DNA from: Nonomuraea glycinis
GTDB taxonomy: Bacteria > Actinomycetota > Actinomycetes > Streptosporangiales > Streptosporangiaceae
DNA: 64,000 bases
Assembly: GCF_014646515.1 (NCBI RefSeq)
Contig: NZ_BMNK01000017.1
Coordinates: 1 to 64,000, forward strand
Direction: 5' to 3'
Positions 55,350 through 63,739 of the stretch are shown here, in pieces. Under the pieces are notes generated by a model. That model searched no databases and was not told where the DNA came from. It saw only the letters and a list, made by a program, of their open reading frames with translations. The first letter of the stretch is position 1. Each line of letters opens with the position of its first letter. A program made the position numbers and the translations under genes.

Positions 55350-56573
55350 ATGGCTATCGAACCTTACCGGCGTCTGTTCCGGCTCCCTGGTGTCGGCGTG
55401 CTGCTGGTGGTCGGCGTGCTGGCCCGCGTCCCCGTCACGGCGATCGGGATGGCGCTGACGCTGCACGCCGTCGAGTCCCTCGACCTCGGTTACGTCATGG
55501 CCGGGCTGGTCACGATGGCGAGCACGATCGGCCTGGCCGTCGGAGCCCCGCTGTCGGGACGGTTCGTCGACCGTTACGGCCTGCGCCCGGTCCTGGCCGT
55601 CACCACGGCGGCGCAGGCCGTGTTCTGGGCGACCGCCTGGGCGCTGCCGTTCCCCGCGCTGGTCGCCGCGGCGGCGGTGGCAGGGCTGCTGGGGCTGCCG
55701 GTGTTCAGCGTGATCAGGCAGTGCCTGGCCGCCATGGTGCCGCTGGAGCAGCGCCGCACGGCCTTCTCGCTCGACTCGATGTTCGTCGAGCTCTCCTACA
55801 TGACGGGGCCGGCGCTGGCGGTGTTCGGGATGATCACGTTCGGCAGCGGGCCGACGATGGCCGTCATCGCGATCGGGCTGACCGGGTCCGGCCTGGCGCT
55901 GCTGCTGCTCAACCCGCCGGTCAGGTCGGCAGCGGAGCTGGCGGCGCCCGGGGCGAAGGTGTCGCGGCGGCAGTGGCTCACGCCCGGCCTGCTCGCGCTG
56001 CTCGGCACCGTGGCCGCCGCCACCTTCGTGCTCACCGCCACCGAGCTCGCGATGGTCGCCACCATGCAGACCTCGGGGCAGACCGGGTGGATCGGGCTGG
56101 CCGTCGGCATCTGGTGCGGCTTCTCCCTGGCCGGCGGTTTCATCTACGGCGGGTTGTCGCGCGGGTTCTCGCCGCTGGTGCTCGTCGCGAGCATGGCCCT
56201 GCTCACCGTGCCCGTGGGGCTGTTGTCGGGCCAGTGGTGGTGGCTGGTGCTGGCGCTGCTGCCGTCGGGCCTGCTGTGCGCCCCGGCGCTGTCGTCCACC
56301 GTCGAGGCGCTCAGCGGCAAGGTGCCCGCCGGGGCCAGGGGAGAGGCCATGGGCCTGCACGGCACCGCCCTGCTGATCGGCGGGGCCTCGTCCGCGCCCA
56401 TCGCCGGCGCGATCATCGACGCCCACGGGGCCGGCTGGGCGTTCGCCGTGGCGGGGCTGATCGGGATCGCGATCGTGCTGGTCGCGCTGCCGTTCTGGCG
56501 TCGCCCGCCGCGGCCGCCCGCCGCGGTGGTCAGTGACGATCCGAAGCCGCGCGAGACGCTGGCGGCCCGCTGA
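55350..56573 (+). CDS. MFS transporter
   Basis: This 407-residue polytopic membrane protein has 11-12 helices. It begins IEPYRRLFRLPGVGVLLVVG, with GRFVDRYGLRPVLAVTTAAQ as the MFS motif-A region after helix 2 and LPVFSVIRQCLAAMVPLEQR in the middle. ATG 55350 follows AAGGAGGTAAG, one of the strongest ribosome sites in the window. It is divergent from panB. It resembles the YbjJ/SCO-type permeases of unknown substrate; no regulator is adjacent. Confidence 0.85.
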   Translation: MAIEPYRRLFRLPGVGVLLVVGVLARVPVTAIGMALTLHAVESLDLGYVMAGLVTMASTIGLAVGAPLSGRFVDRYGLRPVLAVTTAAQAVFWATAWALPFPALVAAAAVAGLLGLPVFSVIRQCLAAMVPLEQRRTAFSLDSMFVELSYMTGPALAVFGMITFGSGPTMAVIAIGLTGSGLALLLLNPPVRSAAELAAPGAKVSRRQWLTPGLLALLGTVAAATFVLTATELAMVATMQTSGQTGWIGLAVGIWCGFSLAGGFIYGGLSRGFSPLVLVASMALLTVPVGLLSGQWWWLVLALLPSGLLCAPALSSTVEALSGKVPAGARGEAMGLHGTALLIGGASSAPIAGAIIDAHGAGWAFAVAGLIGIAIVLVALPFWRRPPRPPAAVVSDDPKPRETLAAR

Positions 56574-56589
56574 GCGAGTGTGACCCACA

Positions 56590-56660
56590 TTACGAAACGG
56601 GACCGTTGCGTATCGAAATACCTTGCGATACGGTTGCGTAGCGAAACTTGATCGTATCGA
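56590..56660. promoter_or_regulatory. Repeated TetR-type operator upstream of the DHA2 exporter
   Basis: The 100 bp before the exporter contain CGTATCG at 56609-56615 and 56653-56659 and its inverse CGATACG at 56626-56632. Related TACGAAAC (56591) and TAGCGAAAC (56639) copies lie alongside. CGTATCG and CGATACG form a 24-bp inverted repeat. A TetR gene follows the exporter, so this is its probable binding region, overlapping the promoter. Confidence 0.6.
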
Positions 56661-56675
56661 AATTGAGGTGCCGCA

Positions 56676-58226
56676 TTGAACCCCAACACAGGGCATCCAC
56701 GCCGCTGGGCGATCCTCGGCGTGCTGGTGTTCAGCCTGCTGGCGGTCGTGCTCGACAACACGATTCTGAACGTGGCGATGAAGACCATCGCCGACCCGGA
56801 CCTCGGGCTGGGGGCGACCCAGAGCGAGCTTGAGTGGGCGATCAACTCCTACACCCTGGTGTTCGCCGGACTGCTGTTCACTTTCGGCGTGATCGGCGAC
56901 CGCACCGGCCGTAAGCGCATGCTCTTCATCGGCATGGTGCTGTTCGGCCTGGCCTCACTGGCCAGCGCCTACGCGCAGGATCCGACCCAGTTGATCCTGG
57001 CCAGGGCGGCGATGGGCATCGGCGGCGCGGCGATCATGCCCGCGACGCTGGCCATCATCTCCAACGTCTTCCCGCCCGGCGAGCGGGGCAAGGCCATCGG
57101 GTTCTGGGCGGGCGGCGTGGGTCTGGCCGTCGCGATCGGGCCGATCACCGGCGGCCTGCTGCTCGAGTATTTCTGGTGGGGCTCGGTCTTCCTGATCAAC
57201 GTGCCGATCGTGCTGATCAGCGTGGTGCTCATCGCGACCATCGTGCCCGAGTCGCGCGACCCCAAGCCGTCGAAGCTCGACCCCATCGGCGTGCTGCTGT
57301 CCATCGTCGGCCTGGTCGCCGTCGTCTACGGCATCATCAGGGGCGGCGAGCTGGGCAGCTTCGGCTCCGCCGAAGTGCTGGTGCCCACGCTGTTCGGGGT
57401 GGCCGTGCTCGCGGTGTTCGTCTGGTGGGAGCGGCGCATCGACAACCCCGTCTTCGACGTCCGCTACTTCAGCAACGTCCGGTTCAGCTCGGCCATCGGC
57501 ATGATGGGCATCGTCTTCTTCGCCATGATGGGCGCGATGTTCTTCCTGACCTTCTACCTGCAGATCGTGCTGGACTTCAGCGCGGTGCAGGCGGGGGCGC
57601 TACTGATCCCGTTCGCCGCGGCGCAGCTCATCTTCTCGCCGCTCAGCCAGCGGGTGAACGAGCGGTTCGGGGCCAAGCTGTCGGCCACGGTCAGCCTGAC
57701 GGTGATCGCGCTGGTGCTGGGCAGCTACGCCTTGCTCGACCAGAACACCCCGATCGTGGTGCTGGAGATCATCTTCTTCGTGCAGGGCGCGGCCATGGCC
57801 AACATCATGCCGCCGGCCACCACGGCCATCATGGAGGCGCTGCCCAGCGAGAAGGCCGGCGTCGGCTCGGCCATGAGCAACACCGTCCGGCAGGTCGCCG
57901 GGGCGCTCGGCGTCGCCGTGCTCGGCTCGGTGCTGTCGTCCACCTACCGGGGTGAGATCGCGCCGTCCCTGCAGGGCCTGCCGGCCGCCGCCCAGCACGT
58001 GGGCGGTGAGTCGATCATGGGGACCGTCGAGGTCGCCAGGGCGCTCGGCGAGCGCGGGGAGGCCATCATGCAGCCCGCCTACGCGGCGTTCCTGCACGGC
58101 ATGCACGTCACCGCGCTGGTGTCGGCCGCCATCGCGCTGGTCGGTGTCGCGGTCGTCGCCAGGTGGATGCCCGGTAAGCCGCCTTCGGTGGTGGAGACGG
58201 AGCAGAAAGAACCAGCGGTAGTGTGA
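56676..58226 (+). CDS. DHA2-family (14-TMS) MFS drug exporter
   Basis: This 516-residue membrane protein of the EmrB/QacA type has LLAVVLDNTILNVAMKTIAD (motif D1-like DxTIVN variant), LLFTFGVIGDRTGRKRMLFI (motif A), and LARAAMGIGGAAIMPATLAI (motif B). GFWAGGVGLAVAIGPITGGL is motif C of antiporters. TTG 56676 follows GAGG with 7-base spacing. The TetR gene starts 7 bp after its stop, forming an auto-regulated exporter operon; the substrate is likely a toxic organic compound. Confidence 0.93.
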   Translation: MNPNTGHPRRWAILGVLVFSLLAVVLDNTILNVAMKTIADPDLGLGATQSELEWAINSYTLVFAGLLFTFGVIGDRTGRKRMLFIGMVLFGLASLASAYAQDPTQLILARAAMGIGGAAIMPATLAIISNVFPPGERGKAIGFWAGGVGLAVAIGPITGGLLLEYFWWGSVFLINVPIVLISVVLIATIVPESRDPKPSKLDPIGVLLSIVGLVAVVYGIIRGGELGSFGSAEVLVPTLFGVAVLAVFVWWERRIDNPVFDVRYFSNVRFSSAIGMMGIVFFAMMGAMFFLTFYLQIVLDFSAVQAGALLIPFAAAQLIFSPLSQRVNERFGAKLSATVSLTVIALVLGSYALLDQNTPIVVLEIIFFVQGAAMANIMPPATTAIMEALPSEKAGVGSAMSNTVRQVAGALGVAVLGSVLSSTYRGEIAPSLQGLPAAAQHVGGESIMGTVEVARALGERGEAIMQPAYAAFLHGMHVTALVSAAIALVGVAVVARWMPGKPPSVVETEQKEPAVV

Positions 58227-58233
58227 GACCGCG

Positions 58234-58839
58234 ATGACCACCCAGCAACCGGTGACGGCCCGTCCGGCAGGCCGTCCACGCAGCGAGAAGGCCGAGCGCG
58301 CGATCATCGAGGCGACCCTCGACCTGATCGCCGAGGGCATGGGCGTCTCCGAGCTGTCCATCGAGGCCATCGCGTCGAGGGCGGGCGTCGGCAAGACGAC
58401 CATCTACCGGCGCTGGTCCAACAAGGAGGACCTCGTCGTCGACGCGCTCGCCACGCTCAAGGCGCCGCTTCCGCCGCTCGCCGGAGAGTCGGTGCGCGAC
58501 GACCTGATCGCCCTGATGGACGTGATGCGCCGGGAGTCGGGCAACAGCACCCGAGCCCGGTGCGTGATGAACGTCGCGATGAGCGAGGCCGACCGCAACC
58601 CGCGGCTCACCGAGCGCTTCTTCAAGCGGGCGATAGAGCCGCGGCGGACGGCCATGCGCGAGACGATCGCGCGCGGCGTCGCCACCGGCGAGCTCAAGTC
58701 CGACCTGGACGTGGAGATGGGGATGGCGCTGCTGTCGGGCGCCATGCTCTGGTACGGAAAGTGGGGTCCCGCCGGCGAGCTGCCGGCGGACCTGGCCGAG
58801 CGCCTCGTCGACCAGGTCCTCGCCGGCCTGGCCGCCTGA
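58234..58839 (+). CDS. TetR-family transcriptional regulator
   Basis: The protein has 201 residues: N-terminal HTH at about 18-64 (AERAIIEATLDLIAEGMGVS, then IEAIASRAGVGKTTIYRRWS and NKEDLVVDAL), then a TetR_C ligand domain (EADRNPRLTERFFKRAIEPR, AMLWYGKWGPAG). It is co-transcribed with the DHA2 exporter and probably represses it through the repeated operator at 56.6 kb until a drug binds. Confidence 0.93.
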   Translation: MTTQQPVTARPAGRPRSEKAERAIIEATLDLIAEGMGVSELSIEAIASRAGVGKTTIYRRWSNKEDLVVDALATLKAPLPPLAGESVRDDLIALMDVMRRESGNSTRARCVMNVAMSEADRNPRLTERFFKRAIEPRRTAMRETIARGVATGELKSDLDVEMGMALLSGAMLWYGKWGPAGELPADLAERLVDQVLAGLAA

Positions 58840-58942
58840 GCCCGCCCGGCGGACTCGGACCGGGTCCGGCGCCCGCCGGGCGGGCGCGGGCCGGGTCCCG
58901 CCAGGCGGGCCGGGTCCCGGCAGCGCCAGGCGGGCGGCGGTC

Positions 58943-59422
58943 TCAGACGACTTTGCCCAGGATCGGCCGGCCGTGTTCCAGGTAGACGGTCTCGCCCAGG
59001 TCGCGGGCGAGGGCGGCGGCCTTGACCCGGCGGGCGAGCCGGTCGATCAGCATCTCGTCCAGCTCGTCCACCGGGTGGAAGTCGTAGGCGCTGAGCTCGT
59101 GGTCGGCGAACGTGATCCGCGCGAGCGTCTCCGGCCCGAGCACGTCGCCGTCGAACACGAACAGGATCAGGTCGCCCTTGGCCGGATGCGGCGCCCAGTC
59201 GGCCACGAGCAGCCGCCCGATCGGCGGCCGGATGCCGAGCTCCTCCCGCACCTCGCGCACGCACGCCTGGTAGGGCGTCTCGCCCGGCTCGACGAACCCG
59301 CCGGGAATGTCCATGTCCGGCTTGTACGTGGGCCGCACCAGCATCACGCGGTCCCCCTCGTCGAAGAACAGGGCTCCGGCGGCGGCGCGAGCCAGGGCGG
59401 ACGGCGCATCGTGATCGCTCAC
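58943..59422 (-). CDS. Nudix hydrolase
   Basis: This 159-residue protein has the Nudix box GGFVEPGETPYQACVREVRE followed by ELGI, with all metal-binding Glu residues. It opens with ARAAAGALFFDEGDRVMLVR. It hydrolyses nucleoside-diphosphate-linked compounds; specificity is not predictable. GTG 59422 is the family start; the frame is open upstream but non-homologous. The 100 bp after its stop hold GC-rich repeats (CCGGGTCCCG and CCAGGCGGG units). Confidence 0.88.
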   Translation of the reverse strand: MSDHDAPSALARAAAGALFFDEGDRVMLVRPTYKPDMDIPGGFVEPGETPYQACVREVREELGIRPPIGRLLVADWAPHPAKGDLILFVFDGDVLGPETLARITFADHELSAYDFHPVDELDEMLIDRLARRVKAAALARDLGETVYLEHGRPILGKVV

Positions 59423-59524
59423 TCTCTGACGGTACGTGAGCGATGGCCAAGGACCAGTGAACAGAAGGTGACAAGCCACCCTTCTCGGGGCAACCGACCA
59501 CACCTTTGGGCAGGGAGATCTGCT

Positions 59525-59550
59525 GGCCCTGTCGGCTGAGCGGCAGGGCC
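59525..59550 (+). terminator. Hairpin upstream of vapBC
   Basis: GGCCCTG and CAGGGCC form a perfect 7-bp stem with a 12-base loop, followed by TTCCTCT. It lies in the Nudix/VapB divergent region, so it may be a terminator of an unseen leader transcript or an attenuator. Confidence 0.35.
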
Positions 59551-59611
59551 TTCCTCTATGCCTGAACCAGAAGGTAGAATGGTTCCCTGGCTGGGTAGAA
59601 AGGTGGACATT

Positions 59612-59866
59612 GTGAGTCTGAACATCAAGAATCCTGAGACGCACAGGCTCGTTCAGGAGCTTGCGAGCCTGACCGGGGAGAGCCAGACGGCAGCCGTGAC
59701 GGCCGCCGTCCGCGAACGACTCGAACGGGTCCGGCACCTTCGAAGCGCCGGCTTGGCGGACCGGCTGCTCGCCATCGGCAGGGACACGGCTCCACGCCTG
59801 GTCGAGCCATTCCGTTCCGCTGACCATGGAGAGCTTCTCTACGATGAGAACGGACTTCCCCGATGA
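59612..59866 (+). CDS. vapB: VapB-type antitoxin
   Basis: This 84-residue antitoxin of the Rv0623/PSK type starts VSLNIKNPETHRLVQELASL, a ribbon-helix-helix-like DNA-binding start, followed by TGESQTAAVTAAVRERLERV. The C-terminal acidic tail (FRSADHGELLYDENGLPR) is of the kind that occupies the toxin active site. GTG 59612 follows AAAGGTGG; longer in-frame starts lack a site. It overlaps vapC by 4 bp, so the two are produced together and the complex should repress its own promoter. Confidence 0.9.
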   Translation: MSLNIKNPETHRLVQELASLTGESQTAAVTAAVRERLERVRHLRSAGLADRLLAIGRDTAPRLVEPFRSADHGELLYDENGLPR

Positions 59867-60264
59867 TCATTGACACCTCGGCGATCATCGCCATCCTTCG
59901 CTCTGAACCGGATGCGCTCACCTTTGCCGAGGCCATCGCGGACGCCGGCGTCCGTCGCATGTCCGCCGCCAACTTTCTGGAAGCGGCGGTCGTCATCGAC
60001 GGGAGCCGTGATCCGATCGCCAGCCGTCGCTTCGACGAGCTCATCAGCACCGCTGAGATCGCCGTGGTCCCGGTCACGGAGGTCCAGGCCCGCATGGCCC
60101 GCGCCGCCTATCGCGACTTCGGCAAGGGCAGCGGTCATCCCGCTGGGCTCAACTTCGGCGACTGCTTCGCCTACGCTCTCGCCCAGGAGTCTCAGGAGTC
60201 CTTGCTGTTCAAGGGCAAGGACTTCATCCACACGGATGTGCGCGCCGCCCTCGACTCCGAGTGA
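59863..60264 (+). CDS. vapC: VapC-type PIN-domain RNase toxin
   Basis: This 133-residue PIN-domain protein has the metal-binding acidic residues D4 (IIDTSAII), E40 (SAANFLEAAVV) and D100 (LNFGDCFAYALA) all present, so it should be an active endoribonuclease of the type II toxin group. ATG 59863 overlaps the vapB stop (ATGA). Its product length is the normal one for VapC. Confidence 0.93.
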   Translation: MIIDTSAIIAILRSEPDALTFAEAIADAGVRRMSAANFLEAAVVIDGSRDPIASRRFDELISTAEIAVVPVTEVQARMARAAYRDFGKGSGHPAGLNFGDCFAYALAQESQESLLFKGKDFIHTDVRAALDSE

Positions 60265-60286
60265 GCCCTCGGGCTGCTAGGGGCTG

Positions 60287-62059
60287 CTAGGGGGCCGTCT
60301 CGCGCCAGCGGTTGGTGATGGGCAGGCGGCGGTCCCGGCCGAAGTTCTTGGGGGTGATCTTCGGGCCCGGCGGATACTGCCGGCGCTTGTACTCGGCCCG
60401 GTCCACCAGGCCGATCACCCGCGTCACCAGCTCAGGATCGTGCCCGGCGGCGATGAGCTCGCGCGAGCCCATGTCCTTCTCCACGTAGTCGTCGAGCAGC
60501 CGGTCCAGCACCTCGTAGGGCGGCAGTGAGTCGGTGTCGCGCTGGTCGGGGCGCAGCTCGGCGCTCGGCTCCTTGGTGATGGAATTCTCCGGGATCGGCC
60601 GCTCCGCCTCCAGCAGGAACATCGGATCGGTGTGCGCGTTCCGCCAGCGGGACAGCTCCCACACCATGATCTTCGGCACGTCCTTGATGGGCGCGAAGCC
60701 GCCGGCGGAGTCGCCGTAGAGGGTGGAGTAGCCGGTCGCCAGCTCGCTCTTGTTGCCGGTGGTGAGCACCAGATGGCCGTGCTCGTTGGACAGCCCCATG
60801 AGGATCATGCCGCGTACCCTCGCCTGGAGGTTCTCGGCCGCGAGGCCGGACAGGCCGACCTCCTTCTCGAAGGCGGTGACGATGTCGGCGATCGGCACCA
60901 CCTGGGAGGTCAGCCCCTGCCTGCGGACCAGCTCTTCGGCGTCGGCCAGGGAGTGCGCGGAGGAATAGCGCGAGGGCATCAGCACGACGTGCACCCGGGA
61001 CGGGCCGATGGCGTCGGCGGCGATGGTCGCGGTGAGCGCCGAGTCGATGCCGCCGGACAGCCCCAGGATCACCGACCGGAAGCCGTTCTTCGCGACGTAG
61101 TCGCGGACCGCGAGCACCAGCGCCGCGTAGACCTCGGCCTGCGTGCTCAGCGGCTCGGCCACGCGCGCGGGCTCCGGCGGGTACGGCGCGACGGGGTCCT
61201 GCGACAGCACGAGCCGTTCGACGGTGATGGTGGACCCGTCGCCCGCGTCGTACGGGAACGTCCCTGTCGCGGCGGTGGAGACCGGCAGGTCGAGGTCGGC
61301 GACGAGCAGCTCCTCCCGGAACTGGGCGGCTCGCGCGACCAGCTCGCCCGAGGCGTCCACCACGAGGGAGTCGCCGTCGAAGACCAGCTCGTCCTGCCCG
61401 CTGACCTGGTTGACGTAGACGAGCGCGCACCCGGCCTCGCGCGCCCTGCGCGCGCACAGCTCCAGCCGGACGTCGTCCTTCTCCTTCTCGTACGGCGAAG
61501 CGTTCGGCACGACGAGCAGCCCCGCGCCCGCCTGGCCTACGACGGAGACCGGGCCGCCCTCCTGCCAGAGGTCCTCGCAGACCGCGATCGCCACGTCCAC
61601 CCCGTGCAGCCGGAAGATCGGCAGCCGGTCGCCGCGGACGAAGTAGCGGTATTCATCGAAGACGCCGTAGTTGGGCAGGTGGTGCTTGGCGGTGCGGGTG
61701 ACCACCCGGCCCTGGTGGAGCACGGCGGCGGCGTCGAGCGGGGCGCCCTTGGGCTGGCCGACCCGGGGGGCGCGGTTGGCCCGGTCGACGTAGCCGACGA
61801 CCACGGGCAGCTCGCCGAGTCCTTCGCGCTGGAGCCTGACGGCCACCTCGTCGAGGGCCGCGATGCTCGCGTCCACGAACGAGGTGCGCAGCACCAGGTC
61901 TTCCACGGGATAGCCGGTGAGGAACATCTCGGTGAACACCACGAGGTGCGCGCCGCGCTCGGCGGCCGCACGCGTCCAGGTGATCAGGCGGTCGGCGTTG
62001 CCGGCCAGGTCGCCAACGGTCGGGTTCGTCTGTGCCAGGGCAATGCGCAGTTGTGCCAC
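60287..62059 (-). CDS. nadE: Glutamine-dependent NAD+ synthetase
   Basis: This 590-residue two-domain enzyme converts deamido-NAD to NAD with glutamine and ATP. The N-terminal nitrilase-type glutaminase has Glu in LVVFTEMFLTGYP, Lys in HHLPNYGVF and the nucleophile Cys in AIAVCEDLWQEGG. The C-terminal synthetase has the PP-loop ILGLSGGIDSALTATI, TTGNKSELATGYSTLYGD and IPENSITKEPSAELRPDQRD. GTG 62059 is the family start. It is shorter than the 680-residue mycobacterial form, like the NadE of many bacteria. Confidence 0.95.
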   Translation of the reverse strand: MAQLRIALAQTNPTVGDLAGNADRLITWTRAAAERGAHLVVFTEMFLTGYPVEDLVLRTSFVDASIAALDEVAVRLQREGLGELPVVVGYVDRANRAPRVGQPKGAPLDAAAVLHQGRVVTRTAKHHLPNYGVFDEYRYFVRGDRLPIFRLHGVDVAIAVCEDLWQEGGPVSVVGQAGAGLLVVPNASPYEKEKDDVRLELCARRAREAGCALVYVNQVSGQDELVFDGDSLVVDASGELVARAAQFREELLVADLDLPVSTAATGTFPYDAGDGSTITVERLVLSQDPVAPYPPEPARVAEPLSTQAEVYAALVLAVRDYVAKNGFRSVILGLSGGIDSALTATIAADAIGPSRVHVVLMPSRYSSAHSLADAEELVRRQGLTSQVVPIADIVTAFEKEVGLSGLAAENLQARVRGMILMGLSNEHGHLVLTTGNKSELATGYSTLYGDSAGGFAPIKDVPKIMVWELSRWRNAHTDPMFLLEAERPIPENSITKEPSAELRPDQRDTDSLPPYEVLDRLLDDYVEKDMGSRELIAAGHDPELVTRVIGLVDRAEYKRRQYPPGPKITPKNFGRDRRLPITNRWRETAP

Positions 62060-62113
62060 GAGAAACAGCCTAGTACGTACCCGTTTTTATCGTCAAAGCG
62101 ACGAAAAGGGGCT

Positions 62114-63622
62114 TCATCTCGTGGCGACGGTTCCGGGCGTCACCAGCCCGGACTCGTAGGCGGCCACCACGAGCTGCGCCCGGCCGAACAGGCCGAGGTG
62201 GTCGAGCAGGGACCGCACCGCCTCGGTCACCTGCGGCTCGGGCAGGGACAGGGTCTGTCCGATCTGCCGGTTCGTCAGCCCGCGCGCCACCAGTTTCAGC
62301 AGGTCGAGCCGGGCGTCCGAGAGCCCGGCCAGGGCCGGCGGCGACTCCGGGTCCGTACGCCCGGAGAAGCCGGAGATCAGGCGGGTGGTGACGGCCGGGT
62401 CGATGAGCGCGTCCCCGGCCGCGGCGGCCCTGATCGCGGCCACGAGCTGCTCGGGGGGCGAGGTCTTGAGCACGAAACCGCTGACGCCCGCGCGCAGGGC
62501 CGCGTACAGGTTCTCGTCGCTGCCGAAGGTGGTCATCATGATCACTTTCGGCGGGTCCTCGTCGGCCAGGATGCGGCGCGCGGCGGCCAGGCCGTCCAGG
62601 TGCGGCATCTGGATGTCGAGCAGCACCACGTCCGGCCGGGCGGTGCGGACCGCCGCGATGGCCTCCTCGCCGTTGGCCACCTCCCCGGCCGGCTCCAGGC
62701 CCGGCTCGGCGCTCAGCACGACCTGCAGCCCGGCCCGTACCAGCGCCTGGTCGTCGGCCACCAGCACCCGCAACGGCCGGCCGGCGGGGGCGTCGGGCTC
62801 GCCCGGCCGGGGCGGGGCGGCGCCCGGCTCGGCCGGCCGGGGCAGGGCGGGCGGCTCCGGTACCCGCTGGGCCAGCATGTCGCTCTCCAGGCGGCGCAGC
62901 GCGTCCGTCAGGTCCAGCCCGAGCTCGTCCCGCCAGGCGGTCCGGGCCCGCCGCAGCGCGCCGAGCGCGTCGCCCTGCCGTCCCGTCCGGTAGAGCGCCA
63001 GGGCCAGCAGCCGCCAGGCCTCCTCCCGCAGCGGATGACCGGCGGCGTGCGCCTCCAGGTCGGCCACCACCGCGGTGGCCCTGCCCATGGCCAGGCCCGC
63101 GTCCGCCCGGCGCTCCACCGCGATCAGCCGCAGCTCCTCCAGCCTGGCCGCCTCCGTCGCGGCCCAGTGCAACTCGGCGAACTCCGCCAGCGCGGGTCCC
63201 CGCCAGAGCGCCAGCGCGCTCTCCATGGCCGCCCACACCTCGGGCGCCGGCCCGTCGGTCTTGACCAGGCTCTGGAACCACCACGAGTCCACCTGCTCGG
63301 GCAGCGCGCGCAGGGCGTACCCGGGGGAGGCCGAGACCAGCACGGTGGCCTCCTCGCGCGGCGCCCGGTCGGGTTCGAGCGCGCGGCGCAGCCGGGAGAC
63401 GTACCCCTGGATGGTCGACAGCGCCTGCGCCGGCGGGTTGCCCGGCCACAGCTCGTCGATGAGCGTGCTCACCGGGACGGCGTGGCCGCCGGCGACCAGC
63501 AGGCGGGCGAGCACCGCCCGCTGACGCTGGCCGCCGAGGTCGAGAGGGTCGCCGTCGGTCCAGGCCTGGAACGGTCCTAAAGCAGTGAAGGTCAACATCG
63601 TAGGCGTAAGCGTAGAGCCCAT
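62114..63622 (-). CDS. SARP-type activator fused to a complete NarL-family response regulator
   Basis: The protein has 502 residues in four domains. An OmpR-like winged HTH (about 12-103: RQRAVLARLLVAGGHAVPVS, LIDELWPGNPPAQALSTIQG) and a BTAD helical domain (112-255) form a normal SARP. After a Pro-rich linker (255-283) come a receiver domain with acidic pocket (VADDQ, 288-292), phosphoacceptor D336 (VVLLDIQMP) and K386, and a degenerate LuxR helix-turn-helix (LVARGLTNRQIGQTLSLPEP). The last lacks the usual TPRE and VKTH residues. The REC-HTH part closely resembles the orphan regulator at 18.6 kb, so a gene fusion is likely. AGGA precedes ATG 63622. Targets are unknown; SARPs activate antibiotic clusters. 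Confidence 0.88.
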   Translation of the reverse strand: MGSTLTPTMLTFTALGPFQAWTDGDPLDLGGQRQRAVLARLLVAGGHAVPVSTLIDELWPGNPPAQALSTIQGYVSRLRRALEPDRAPREEATVLVSASPGYALRALPEQVDSWWFQSLVKTDGPAPEVWAAMESALALWRGPALAEFAELHWAATEAARLEELRLIAVERRADAGLAMGRATAVVADLEAHAAGHPLREEAWRLLALALYRTGRQGDALGALRRARTAWRDELGLDLTDALRRLESDMLAQRVPEPPALPRPAEPGAAPPRPGEPDAPAGRPLRVLVADDQALVRAGLQVVLSAEPGLEPAGEVANGEEAIAAVRTARPDVVLLDIQMPHLDGLAAARRILADEDPPKVIMMTTFGSDENLYAALRAGVSGFVLKTSPPEQLVAAIRAAAAGDALIDPAVTTRLISGFSGRTDPESPPALAGLSDARLDLLKLVARGLTNRQIGQTLSLPEPQVTEAVRSLLDHLGLFGRAQLVVAAYESGLVTPGTVATR

Positions 63623-63674
63623 TCGATGTCCTGGTAAATGGGCACTTATCCAGGGGTTGCTTTCTCCGGGGGCC

Positions 63675-63739
63675 GGTCCGCGACGGCTTCTCCAAGGGTC
63701 GGTCCGCGACGGCTTCGCCGGCGGTCGGTCAGCGACGCC
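63675..63739. repeat. 26-bp tandem repeat across the MFS stop codon
   Basis: GGTCCGCGACGGCTTC occurs at 63675-63690 and 63701-63716 and again partially as GGTCAGCGACGCC at 63727-63739. The last copy holds the stop codon of the minus-strand MFS gene. Confidence 0.8.

Noticed and set aside
58840..58942. GC-rich CCGGGTCCCG / CCAGGCGGG repeats after the TetR gene
   Set aside because: Could be read as a terminator or repeat array, but units are irregular and fit the general GC-rich background between convergent genes.
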